Assembly (NCBI RefSeq): GCF_016595505.1
Contig: NZ_JAENIL010000046.1
Coordinates: 1-64,000, forward strand
Reading direction: 5' to 3'
DNA length: 64,000 bases
DNA from: Pelagicoccus mobilis
Lineage (GTDB): Bacteria > Verrucomicrobiota > Verrucomicrobiia > Opitutales > Opitutaceae
The notes under the pieces were generated by a model. The model saw only the letters and a list, made by a program, of their open reading frames with translations, made no database searches and was not told the DNA's origin. Positions 8,069 through 16,427 of the stretch are shown in pieces. Both the position numbers and the translations under genes were made by a program. How positions within the stretch are numbered: position 1 is the first letter of the stretch; each line of letters opens with the position of its first letter.

Positions 8069-10477
8069 ATGAAGATCTGCCTTAGTACGCTGCTTTCACT
8101 CTTCTTTATCACTGCTATTTCTGCCAAGATGCACACACCTCTTCAGCTTTCCCCAAAAAACATGGAGGGGCGATTTTGGAAGGCATCCTGGGTTGCTCCA
8201 AAGGGTACGGAACCAAACGACTATGGAGTTTATTTGTTCAGGAAACCGTTTGTGCTAGGCAGTACGCCTAGTGAGTTCATAATCCATATTTCGGCGGATA
8301 ACCGTTATCGTTTGTTCGTAAACGGTTCTCCAGTTCTCATTGGTCCCGCCCGTGGGGATTTGGGAAACTGGCGCTATGAATCCGTTGATATTGCTCCCTT
8401 TCTGAACTCAGGATCTAATGTGTTGGCTGTTCAGGTTTGGAATTTTGGCATTCACAGACCACAGGCTCAGTTCAGCCGTCGTACCGGATTGCTCATCGAG
8501 GGAAACAGCGCCTTGGAATCGGTGGTGAACACCAATACTTCGTGGATCGGAATCGAGAACCAAGCCTACTCCCCGATACCGATAGACAAGAAGCAGATCC
8601 AAGCCTACATGGTGACGGACCCAGGAGTTGAGATCGATGGGAAACTGGTGCCATGGGGCTGGGAGAAAGAGTCGTTCTCTGATGGGGACTGGGAGCCTGT
8701 TGAGGTTGTTGGAAGAGTGAGTAGCCGCGAGCAGGGGACAGCGGTTACCTGGTCAATGGTGCCGAGGATGATTCCATTAATGGAAAGCAAACGGCAGACG
8801 TTTGCAGCTGTGCGCAAGGCGAATGGGTGCCGAGTTGATGACGCTTTCCTCGCAGGGCAGGAGACCGTGAAAATTGGGCCCAACACTCGTTGCAGCTTTC
8901 TTCTGGATCAAGGAGTACTCACCAAAGCATTTCCTGAACTCGTCCTGGCTGGAGGTGCTGGAAGCCAGATAAGCCTAGGCTATGCTGAATCTCTCTTTCT
9001 GCGTGAGGTGGGACTTGAGAAAGGCGATCGTAATGAAGTTGAAGGCAAGGTGTTCAGAGGGTTCTTCGATCGATTTTTGCCAGACGGAGGCGACGATCAG
9101 TTCTATCGCCCACTCCGTTTTCGAACCTTCCGATATGTGCTTGTTGAAATCGAAACGGCCTCTGATCCACTCGAACTGAAACGACTTGATAGTGTCTTTT
9201 CTGCCTATCCGTTGGAAGAGCGGGCTGAGTTCGAGACAAACGATCCGGAGCTAAGCAAGATTTGGGAAGTCGGTTGGCGTACGCAACGGCTGTGTGCTCA
9301 CGAGGTTTTTTACGACTGCCCCTATTATGAGCAACTGATGTATGTGGGGGATACGCGTATTCAAGCTTTGGTCACAAAGTTTGTGAGCGGAGATGACACC
9401 TTGATGCGCAAGGCCATCGAGTTGTTTGACAATAGTCGAACCTCGATCGGTTTAACGCTCAGTAGATATCCAAGTAAGGATCCACAGTATATTCCACCTT
9501 ATTCGCTGGTGTGGATAAATATGCTTCACGACTATTTCATGCTAAATCCAGATGCGGATTTTGTGCGGAGCAAACTAAAAGGGGTGCGTTCCGTTTTAGA
9601 ATGGTTTGAGGAGAATCAGCATGCTGAGAGTGGACTCTATATCGCAGACTCCTGGTGGAACTTCGTCGACTGGACGCGAGAGTGGCGGCATGACGGAAAG
9701 GGGAGGAAACCTGGGATGCCTCCTGTTGATCAGGATGGTATTAGTTCTATATTGAACCTGCAATGGGCTCTCGCCTTAAGGGATGCTGAAAATTTGTACA
9801 GGCACTTTGGCTGGAACATCGAGGCAGAGGGCTGTAGGGAGAAAAGGGAAGCGATTCTGGCAACTCTCTATAGGTCGTGTTGGAATTCTGAACGCTATTT
9901 ATTGGCAGACACTCCAGAACAGGAAGATTATAGTCAGCATACCAGTCTCTTGCTGGTTCTAGCTGATACAGAGAATGCCTTGGGCTTGAATCACAAAAAG
10001 ATCATGGAAAAGGTGATCAGTGATGTATCGTTGAGTCAGTGTACCATGTATTTCCGTTTCTATTTACATGAAGCCCTGAAGCAATCTGGCTTGGGAGCCC
10101 AATACCTTGGTCTTCTCGATCAATGGCGAGCAATGCTCGACAGCGGCCTCACGACCTTTGCTGAAAAACCTGATCCCACCCGATCCGATTGCCATGCATG
10201 GAGCTCGAGCCCAAACTATCATTTTCTGACGCTTGTTTGTGGCGTGGAATCAGTTGGGCCGGGATTTTCGAAAATAAAGATCAAGCCATCCCTAGGGGCT
10301 CTAGAGCGAGCGAAGTTCAAGATTCCTCACGCGAATGGCTATATAGAAGGTCAATTCAAACAGGACACCGAAGGCGTCGTATCCGGATGGGTCACGCTTC
10401 CCAATAATGTGGAGGGCGTATTGGTGCTGAACGATACTGAACTAAAACTCGAATCAAATAGGCGAATAGACTTCTAG
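8069..10477 (+). CDS. GH78-like alpha-L-rhamnosidase, secreted
   Basis: An 802-residue protein of the alpha-L-rhamnosidase type. A signal peptide (MKICLSTLLSLFFITAISA) starts at ATG 8069; the longer frame begins with GTG at 8024 and is less likely. An N-terminal beta-sandwich (FRKPFVLG..., ADNRYRLFVNG, YESVDIAPFLNSGSNVLAVQVW) leads to a six-hairpin catalytic barrel. The active-site motif Asp416-Cys-Pro-Tyr-Tyr-Glu421 corresponds to the DCPxRxE site of GH78 but lacks the usual Arg, so the substrate range may differ. The C-terminal part (SSSPNYHFLTLVCGVESVGPGF) is typical of the family. It is probably co-transcribed with the GH105-DUF4861 gene 190 bp downstream. Confidence 0.85.
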   Translation: MKICLSTLLSLFFITAISAKMHTPLQLSPKNMEGRFWKASWVAPKGTEPNDYGVYLFRKPFVLGSTPSEFIIHISADNRYRLFVNGSPVLIGPARGDLGNWRYESVDIAPFLNSGSNVLAVQVWNFGIHRPQAQFSRRTGLLIEGNSALESVVNTNTSWIGIENQAYSPIPIDKKQIQAYMVTDPGVEIDGKLVPWGWEKESFSDGDWEPVEVVGRVSSREQGTAVTWSMVPRMIPLMESKRQTFAAVRKANGCRVDDAFLAGQETVKIGPNTRCSFLLDQGVLTKAFPELVLAGGAGSQISLGYAESLFLREVGLEKGDRNEVEGKVFRGFFDRFLPDGGDDQFYRPLRFRTFRYVLVEIETASDPLELKRLDSVFSAYPLEERAEFETNDPELSKIWEVGWRTQRLCAHEVFYDCPYYEQLMYVGDTRIQALVTKFVSGDDTLMRKAIELFDNSRTSIGLTLSRYPSKDPQYIPPYSLVWINMLHDYFMLNPDADFVRSKLKGVRSVLEWFEENQHAESGLYIADSWWNFVDWTREWRHDGKGRKPGMPPVDQDGISSILNLQWALALRDAENLYRHFGWNIEAEGCREKREAILATLYRSCWNSERYLLADTPEQEDYSQHTSLLLVLADTENALGLNHKKIMEKVISDVSLSQCTMYFRFYLHEALKQSGLGAQYLGLLDQWRAMLDSGLTTFAEKPDPTRSDCHAWSSSPNYHFLTLVCGVESVGPGFSKIKIKPSLGALERAKFKIPHANGYIEGQFKQDTEGVVSGWVTLPNNVEGVLVLNDTELKLESNRRIDF

Positions 10478-10667
10478 ATGAGTAAAAGAACATAACCGTA
10501 TTGGTCGCTTCTTTGACGATCGGATTTGCTTCTCTATATCGGCCCGTTGCCTGACGGAGCGGTCTTTCCTGGTGATATCGCATGCCTTCGGGAAGTCGGA
10601 AAACGTTCGAAGGCGAAGGCGTCGGCTAATTCTCGCCGCCCTCTATCGATTTTTGTCCACCCCTTAC

Positions 10668-12650
10668 ATGCTCAGAACATTATTCATATCTTTCGTGGTT
10701 TGCCTAGCGGCGCCGCTTTTTTCACAGATCGACGCTTATCGCGTCGAGGCGGCTTTGAGGCATAGTGCCGATTGGCAGCTTGCCCATCCCAATGAAAACC
10801 AAGCATATCCGGTTGGCATTCGCGAGTGGCATATGGCCTCGCTCTATGACGGCTTGCTGCGTTTGTCGCTTATTACCGGTGATGCTCGCTATTTGTCGGA
10901 AGTCGTACGTCAGGCGGAACTGACCAATTGGTCTCCTGGCGACGAAGTGTATAATGCGGATGATGCTGCTGTGGGGCATGCTTGGTTGGATATCTACTCG
11001 CTGGATCGCAATCATAAGGAACGCCTCGCCCCTTGGAAGAAGCGCTATGATTACATTCTCGCTCATCCTGCCACAGTCGGTTTGGAGCATGCTTCAAGAA
11101 AGCTGGTTGGTGGTCGCGTGGAAACGCACCATGATCGCTGGTCGTGGGCAGATTCCCTCTACATGGCTCCACCGACGCTTGCTCGTTTGTACGAGATTAC
11201 CGGAGATGAGAAGTATATCGATTTCATCGAGTCGGAATGGCGACTGACTCATAGCCTTCTTTATGACAAGTCATCGCAATTGTATTTCCGTGACTCGCGC
11301 TTTATCGAGAAGCGTTTGCCGAATGGAAAGAAAACCTTCTGGTCTCGCGGCAATGGCTGGGTTTACGGCGGTCTCGCGTTGACCTTGGAAAAGTTACCGA
11401 AGGAACACTCTCTCAGGGACTTTCTAGAGGGCATCTTCAAGGAAATGAGCGTTTCGCTCAAGGCGCGCCAACAGGCGGATGGCTTGTGGTATCCGAATCT
11501 TGATGACCCAACGGATATTCCAATGAAAGAAACCAGTGGAACCGGCTTCTATGTTTATGGAATGGCCTGGGGCGTCAACAATGGCCTGCTCTCCAAGGAA
11601 GAGTACTGGCCGAGTATCGAAAAGGGCTGGAGTGGCTTGATGAGCTGTATTCAAGATACGGGTATGCTCGGTTACGTGCAGCCTGTTGGAGCAGCACCAG
11701 TCGACAATATTAAGCCGGAGCTCACGCACGTCTATGCAACGGGCGCCTTTCTTTTGGCTGGTACCGAGATTTTGAAGACGCTCGGTGTCGACGAAGTCAC
11801 TGAGACTGCGGCTTTGCTCGACCGAGCGGAAGAGATGGCGTTTGGCGATGGCGTGCCGGAAGCTCTCGCTGTTTATCAGCCTTATCGCAAGGACGATCTT
11901 GCTTGGGAGAACGACAAGATGGCCTTCCGCGTTTATGGTCCAGCGTTGAAGGATGCCCCTGAAGGCAGTGGTATCGACTGCTGGATGAAGAGCGTTCCTT
12001 CTCCGATCATTCGCAAATGGTACGCAGACGATTTTGCGGGCAAGAAGAGCTATCACAAGGACCACGGCGAAGGTTACGATGGATACAAGGTCGGTTCGGC
12101 CCGTGGTTGTGGAGGAACGGGACTTTGGGAGGATGGCCGCTTGAAAACGTCTAATGTTTGGAAGACTGCAGCGATTATGTGGACGCGTCGCGACGAGTTG
12201 CAGATCGGATTGGATTACTATTATGGCGAAGGAGACAGTCGCGAAGTTCTTCGCGAGAAGAAGGTCATATCGCTCAAGCTAGGCGATGAATTTTGTGAAG
12301 TGTCATCACGATTCTCTGACGGGAAGTGGGGGCCAGCTCTCGTGGATTTGGAGGTCGCTGTCGGTCTCACTGCTCAAGGAAAAGACCCGCAAGTCGAGTT
12401 CTCTAAGAAAGAAGGTTGGATGGCAGTTTGGGATCGATTCCCCAATGGCGATGAAATTGGGACAGGCATTTCTGTCGATCCAGATGCCTTGCAGGGGTTC
12501 GAGCGAATCGGTGAAGGCAAAGGCAGCGAGTCGATCGCAGTGCTCAAGACGGATGCGGAAGGGCAAATCCACTACCGCATGGGCTTCACTTGGATCAGAG
12601 GCGAGCTCTCGAAGAATATCGATGATTGGAGCAAGCGTCTATCGAAGTAG
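10668..12650 (+). CDS. GH105-DUF4861 fusion, unsaturated uronyl hydrolase
   Basis: A 660-residue secreted protein with an N-terminal signal peptide (MLRTLFISFVVCLAAPLFSQ) at ATG 10668; the upstream in-frame Met at 10572 would add an Arg-rich tail and is unlikely. Residues about 24-375 are a GH105 (alpha/alpha)6 barrel that removes the 4,5-unsaturated uronic acid left by a lyase. The likely catalytic acid is Asp162 in W-A-D-S-L-Y-M. The remaining half (about 390-660) is DUF4861, with the conserved YQPYRKDDLAWENDKMAFR segment, function unknown. It has a paralogue of identical length at 16428-18410. It is the second gene of the GH78 operon. Confidence 0.9.
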   Translation: MLRTLFISFVVCLAAPLFSQIDAYRVEAALRHSADWQLAHPNENQAYPVGIREWHMASLYDGLLRLSLITGDARYLSEVVRQAELTNWSPGDEVYNADDAAVGHAWLDIYSLDRNHKERLAPWKKRYDYILAHPATVGLEHASRKLVGGRVETHHDRWSWADSLYMAPPTLARLYEITGDEKYIDFIESEWRLTHSLLYDKSSQLYFRDSRFIEKRLPNGKKTFWSRGNGWVYGGLALTLEKLPKEHSLRDFLEGIFKEMSVSLKARQQADGLWYPNLDDPTDIPMKETSGTGFYVYGMAWGVNNGLLSKEEYWPSIEKGWSGLMSCIQDTGMLGYVQPVGAAPVDNIKPELTHVYATGAFLLAGTEILKTLGVDEVTETAALLDRAEEMAFGDGVPEALAVYQPYRKDDLAWENDKMAFRVYGPALKDAPEGSGIDCWMKSVPSPIIRKWYADDFAGKKSYHKDHGEGYDGYKVGSARGCGGTGLWEDGRLKTSNVWKTAAIMWTRRDELQIGLDYYYGEGDSREVLREKKVISLKLGDEFCEVSSRFSDGKWGPALVDLEVAVGLTAQGKDPQVEFSKKEGWMAVWDRFPNGDEIGTGISVDPDALQGFERIGEGKGSESIAVLKTDAEGQIHYRMGFTWIRGELSKNIDDWSKRLSK

Positions 12651-12830
12651 ACGTGACAGAATTTATCGTCGTGCCATTTTAGGCTCGGCGCATCTAAAGG
12701 GGGGCGTCAGCAGTAGCCAAAATCAACGATGAGCGGTTTACCGCGACCTGCTCCAACACTCAGTCAAATGATCGAACATAGAAGCCTGCCTCTAAAGACT
12801 TTTATAACAGTTATCTCTTGGAGACTGGGC

Positions 12831-14753
12831 TTATTGGGTTATTAGATCAAACTCGGCGATGGCGGCCAGAGTGCCGCGTTTTGCTCTGGTAAGGGTTAGT
12901 TTCACGCGTCGCGTGTCGATTGGATCGAAGTCGGCGGTGTGGTCGGAGCCGATCTTCTTGCCCTCGTGGATTTTTACCCAGGCCCCGTCTTGCCAGGCGT
13001 GGAGTTGGTAGCCGTCGACGTTGCCGGTGTGTTCTTGTATCTTAACGCCGGATACGGTTTGGATGGTGCCGAGGTCGAGGATAAGCTCGGAGTTGATGAG
13101 CTCTCCATCTGAAATCCATTTAGTGGTGGGATCGCTGTCGTTGGCGAGGCTGGCTGGGTGACCGGGGGCAGCATTGTTGGCGGTGATTAAACTTCCGTGA
13201 AGCCGGAGTTGTAGTTGGGCACGGAAGAGAGAGGGTGGGTAGGCGACTTGGTTGCGTAGCTCGTCGAGACCGACCTCTCCCTTGTTCACATCTTGAAAGA
13301 CGATCTCCTCTCCGGGGGAGCGGAGGCCTGCAAAGTTTGGTTTCACGTAGTTGTGAATCTTGCGTACTTCAGGTGACCAGAAATCGTAGACGGTGCTTGG
13401 AGCGCTCGCGTTGTGCTCGAAGTTCCAGAAGGTGATGTGCGGTCCGCCATTTGGGTAGCTGCCTTGATTGCCTCCGTTGTGGGTGAAGCGACCGCCCTTA
13501 ACGCTGTCGATAAGGTTTGAATACGGGTGGTAACCGTGGCAATCGACGGACTGGTCTTCGGTCATGACAGAATCGAGGAAGACGCAGGCGGTGGTCGTCC
13601 AACGAAATCCGATGCCGTGCCAATTGTCGGTTTCATTGATAACACGGTTAAAGAGCACACCGTAGGAATCACGAGGGTAGCCGGAGGTGTGTCCGGCCTT
13701 GCCGCTGAAGGTGACATCTTCAACTGTGACTGCGAGGGCATCGTCGAGGGTGAGACCGACGTTCCAGTCAGTGATTGTACAGTTCTGTATCCAAGAGTTC
13801 TTGACGGCCATGAGGTGAATTCCTCGGTAGGCATAGTCGACTTCCCAATTCATGTGATGTTTGAAGTCTTGCGGGTAGTGAGCCCAACCGCTGCTGAAGC
13901 GAATGCCTTCGATGCCGACCTCTTCGATTGGATTATAAGGCCAGATTTGGGTCGTGCCTGCTCCTTCCGGAATGTGGAGTTGCACGGGGTTTTTGAAGGT
14001 AACGAGGTTCCCATCGATTGCAGTGATGGTATGTTCTTCGTAAATACGGATCCCACGTTTGCCCATGTTCCAGAGCGGATTGAAGGTAAGACCTTCAGCG
14101 ACTTTGTGAACCGCTTCGAGGCTTTGGTGAAAGAGGGTTATGTCTTGTCCGACCGAGAGCTTGCTCGCGTCTTTGACGGTGATGGAAAAGGCTCCGTGCG
14201 GGACGCTCTCGACGCACTCGGCTAGGAGGGTCTGGTCTTTGTTTATACGGTCGTAGTCGGGAGGGCGGACGAGAAGTCTTGGTTTCTCAGGCAACTCTCT
14301 ATCGCGATATTCGTGAAAGTAGAGTTCGGTACCGCCTTCGCTATCGCCCGCTCCTTTGAGAACGATGTGGCTGCGGTTGATTTCGAATACATGGTCTTTC
14401 AGCTCGCCCGCTCCAAGGATGAAACGCCCGGCTGGGAAATTCAGCACGACTGGGCCTTCAACCGCGTGAGCTGCGTCGAGGGCGGTTTGGATACCTTCAA
14501 TGTCTAGAAGGTTGTCATCAGGGATGGCACCGAAATCAGTGACGTGCAGCTGTGTCCAGGATGAGGAGTTGGGAATCGGCCGCTCCGAGAAGTGGTAGCC
14601 TGCGAATGAGTAGTCGGGGAGAGTGGTTTCGCGTCCTTCCGCTCGCCCATCCACGAAGTCGATCCAGGAAGGGGCGACGTTTTGTGCGGAGGCGAGTGGG
14701 ATCAGTCCTGTTAGGTAGGCGGAAAATGCGAGTATGCGTTTCGTGCGTGTCAT
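12831..14753 (-). CDS. Right-handed beta-helix protein with F5/8C domain
   Basis: A 640-residue secreted protein (signal MTRTKRILAFSAYLTGLIPLASA). Residues about 60-500 look like a pectate-lyase-superfamily parallel beta-helix of the DUF4955 kind. It opens with VTDFGAIPDDNLLDIEGIQ and NFPAGRFILG, followed by repeating rungs such as IEGIRFSSG, IHLMAVKNSWIQNCTI and VGLTLDDALAVTVEDVTFSG. Residues about 525-640 resemble a discoidin (F5/8 type C) carbohydrate-binding module (ASLANDSDPTTKW, LILDLGTIQTVSGVKI). It probably binds or cleaves a uronate-containing polysaccharide, but I cannot identify catalytic residues. It is downstream of the propeller lyase gene, separated from it by a palindromic repeat. 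Confidence 0.75.
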   Translation of the reverse strand: MTRTKRILAFSAYLTGLIPLASAQNVAPSWIDFVDGRAEGRETTLPDYSFAGYHFSERPIPNSSSWTQLHVTDFGAIPDDNLLDIEGIQTALDAAHAVEGPVVLNFPAGRFILGAGELKDHVFEINRSHIVLKGAGDSEGGTELYFHEYRDRELPEKPRLLVRPPDYDRINKDQTLLAECVESVPHGAFSITVKDASKLSVGQDITLFHQSLEAVHKVAEGLTFNPLWNMGKRGIRIYEEHTITAIDGNLVTFKNPVQLHIPEGAGTTQIWPYNPIEEVGIEGIRFSSGWAHYPQDFKHHMNWEVDYAYRGIHLMAVKNSWIQNCTITDWNVGLTLDDALAVTVEDVTFSGKAGHTSGYPRDSYGVLFNRVINETDNWHGIGFRWTTTACVFLDSVMTEDQSVDCHGYHPYSNLIDSVKGGRFTHNGGNQGSYPNGGPHITFWNFEHNASAPSTVYDFWSPEVRKIHNYVKPNFAGLRSPGEEIVFQDVNKGEVGLDELRNQVAYPPSLFRAQLQLRLHGSLITANNAAPGHPASLANDSDPTTKWISDGELINSELILDLGTIQTVSGVKIQEHTGNVDGYQLHAWQDGAWVKIHEGKKIGSDHTADFDPIDTRRVKLTLTRAKRGTLAAIAEFDLITQ

Positions 14754-14807
14754 TGTGTCTTCGGAGATTTACACGAGTGTAATGTCATTATGCGTTTGTG
14801 GCAGGAC

Positions 14808-14882
14808 GTAGCACGGTGCTTTAGCCCGCTTCGCTAAGGTAGGATCCAAACTGCGTGGACGCGGGCTGAAGCACCGCGCTAC
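14808..14882. repeat. REP-like palindrome
   Basis: The arms GTAGCACGGTGCTTTAGCCCGC (14808-14829) and 14861-14882 are inverted copies with two mismatches, around a 31-bp loop. It lies between two minus-strand genes. It has no T-tract, so it is more like a repetitive extragenic palindrome than a terminator. Confidence 0.75.
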
Positions 14883-14935
14883 GGTTTGGGCATGAAACGA
14901 CACTTGTGTGTTGTCAGAGAAATGGGTCACTCCAA

Positions 14936-16396
14936 TCAGTTTTTGTTTGTTTTGGGTGAGGTTCGTCTGATCGGGCCTTTGTCGCCGACGAGGTACATGC
15001 GCCGGTAGGGGGTGCCGTCAGGTTTTTCGGCTACGATGAGGCGGGCGTCGGGGTGGGCGTTTCGGATGAAGGCGCTGGCGGCGGAACCGGGGCTGTCGAG
15101 GTTGCTGAGGGAGGCAGGGCGGTCTCCGTAGAGGTTTTTAGATTCCGGTTCGAAGTAGTCGCCGAAGCGCAGGAGTTCTTTGCCTCCTTTGAAACTGGCT
15201 CCACCGTTATTGCTTTCCCACCAGAGCACCCGGGTCTTGTCGATCTCGGGATCGACTCCACTGAGTAGGAAGCGGACCTTCTCGCCCGATGCCAGAAAAT
15301 CACCGCGCCCGATCGGGAGACCGTTGTCAAAATTGCCGGCCCATTCCTTGCCGGTCCAGCGGAAGTAACGTGCGTTTTTAGGGCCGCCGATTTGCCAGCC
15401 AATGTCTTCGCCGATATAAGCGGCGATGTGTGGGTTGCCTTCCGCGTCGACTTTTGTGGTTCCGTTAAAGGTCCATTTGTCGCCGGTATTCACGGCTAGC
15501 GTTTTTTGATCGGCCTCTTCTTTGGTGAGTGGGATGTTGAGAGGCTCGCCATGAATGTTTGTCCAAGTGTTGTCGGCGGTATTGAAGGTCATGAAGTAGA
15601 GGTTCTTTCGCTCTGTGGAGTGTCCTCCGCGATTGTTCCTTGGTGCGTCCTTATCCCAGCAGAAATGGTAGTCGAAGCCGACTACAATGTCGTCGCCCAG
15701 CCCTTTGGAAACATAGGCGTACCAGCTGTCGGCGCCAAGATCGTCGCTACGTCGTTTGTACTTGAGGAAAGAGACGGGCTTTTCGAAGGTGCGCCCATTG
15801 TCAGTGGATCTTTGATACACCCAATCGCTGCGATGGGCTCCGTGGCGATAGAAGAGATAGAGGTCCCCGTTGTCCATTTTAACGGCTTGGTTGTAGGTGC
15901 CGAAGGGAGAGACGTTGTCGAGGTATTCCCAGCTCGTGATATCGAGGGGATTCTTGGATACGGAGTGTTTGTTTTCGCCGGAGTGAGAGTTGCCGAAAAC
16001 GTTTTCGCCATGGAGCTCCTCGACGCCGCCGTGGCCTCCGTAGAAGATATGGATATATCCTAGATCGTCGATGATCAGCGTGGGTTTACCGTGGCTATCG
16101 ATTTTACCTTTGGGGTCTTTGCCGAGAATACTGACTCCTGCTTTGTAGGGGCCGTGCCATTCGTCCTTTTCGTGGTCGTAAGCGGCGACGTAGGGATCTT
16201 CGAGAATTCCTTGATAGGCGACATAGGTAATGCCGTCGTGATGCTCACCAGCGGGGTGCTGGACAACGGCGACGCCTTCGCCCCAGCCGTTTGTGGCGAA
16301 GAAGTCGTTGGTGGTGTGTTTAGCTTTTGAGCATGCCATCAAAAAAACGAGGAGGGCGGTGAGCAGAACTGTGTTAATGTGTCGGAGGTTTCTCAT
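14936..16396 (-). CDS. PL25-type ulvan lyase, lipoprotein
   Basis: A 486-residue seven-bladed beta-propeller of the BNR_4 type. The signal ends in a lipobox-like LMAC with Cys22, so it is probably a membrane-anchored lipoprotein. His102 (SHGKP) and His122 (GGHGG) are 20 apart; Tyr168 and Arg184 are 16 apart; Tyr226 (SWY) is 42 further on. From memory, the PL25 ulvan lyase active site is His123, His143, Tyr188, Arg204 and Tyr246, which has the same spacing. I therefore infer beta-elimination at rhamnose-3-sulfate/uronate linkages of ulvan. It is close to the protein at 39336-40790. It lies directly downstream of the second GH105-DUF4861 gene, 31 bp away. Confidence 0.85.
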   Translation of the reverse strand: MRNLRHINTVLLTALLVFLMACSKAKHTTNDFFATNGWGEGVAVVQHPAGEHHDGITYVAYQGILEDPYVAAYDHEKDEWHGPYKAGVSILGKDPKGKIDSHGKPTLIIDDLGYIHIFYGGHGGVEELHGENVFGNSHSGENKHSVSKNPLDITSWEYLDNVSPFGTYNQAVKMDNGDLYLFYRHGAHRSDWVYQRSTDNGRTFEKPVSFLKYKRRSDDLGADSWYAYVSKGLGDDIVVGFDYHFCWDKDAPRNNRGGHSTERKNLYFMTFNTADNTWTNIHGEPLNIPLTKEEADQKTLAVNTGDKWTFNGTTKVDAEGNPHIAAYIGEDIGWQIGGPKNARYFRWTGKEWAGNFDNGLPIGRGDFLASGEKVRFLLSGVDPEIDKTRVLWWESNNGGASFKGGKELLRFGDYFEPESKNLYGDRPASLSNLDSPGSAASAFIRNAHPDARLIVAEKPDGTPYRRMYLVGDKGPIRRTSPKTNKN

Positions 16397-16427
16397 GGGG
16401 TGGACTTAGAGGGGCTGGTAGGAGTGC

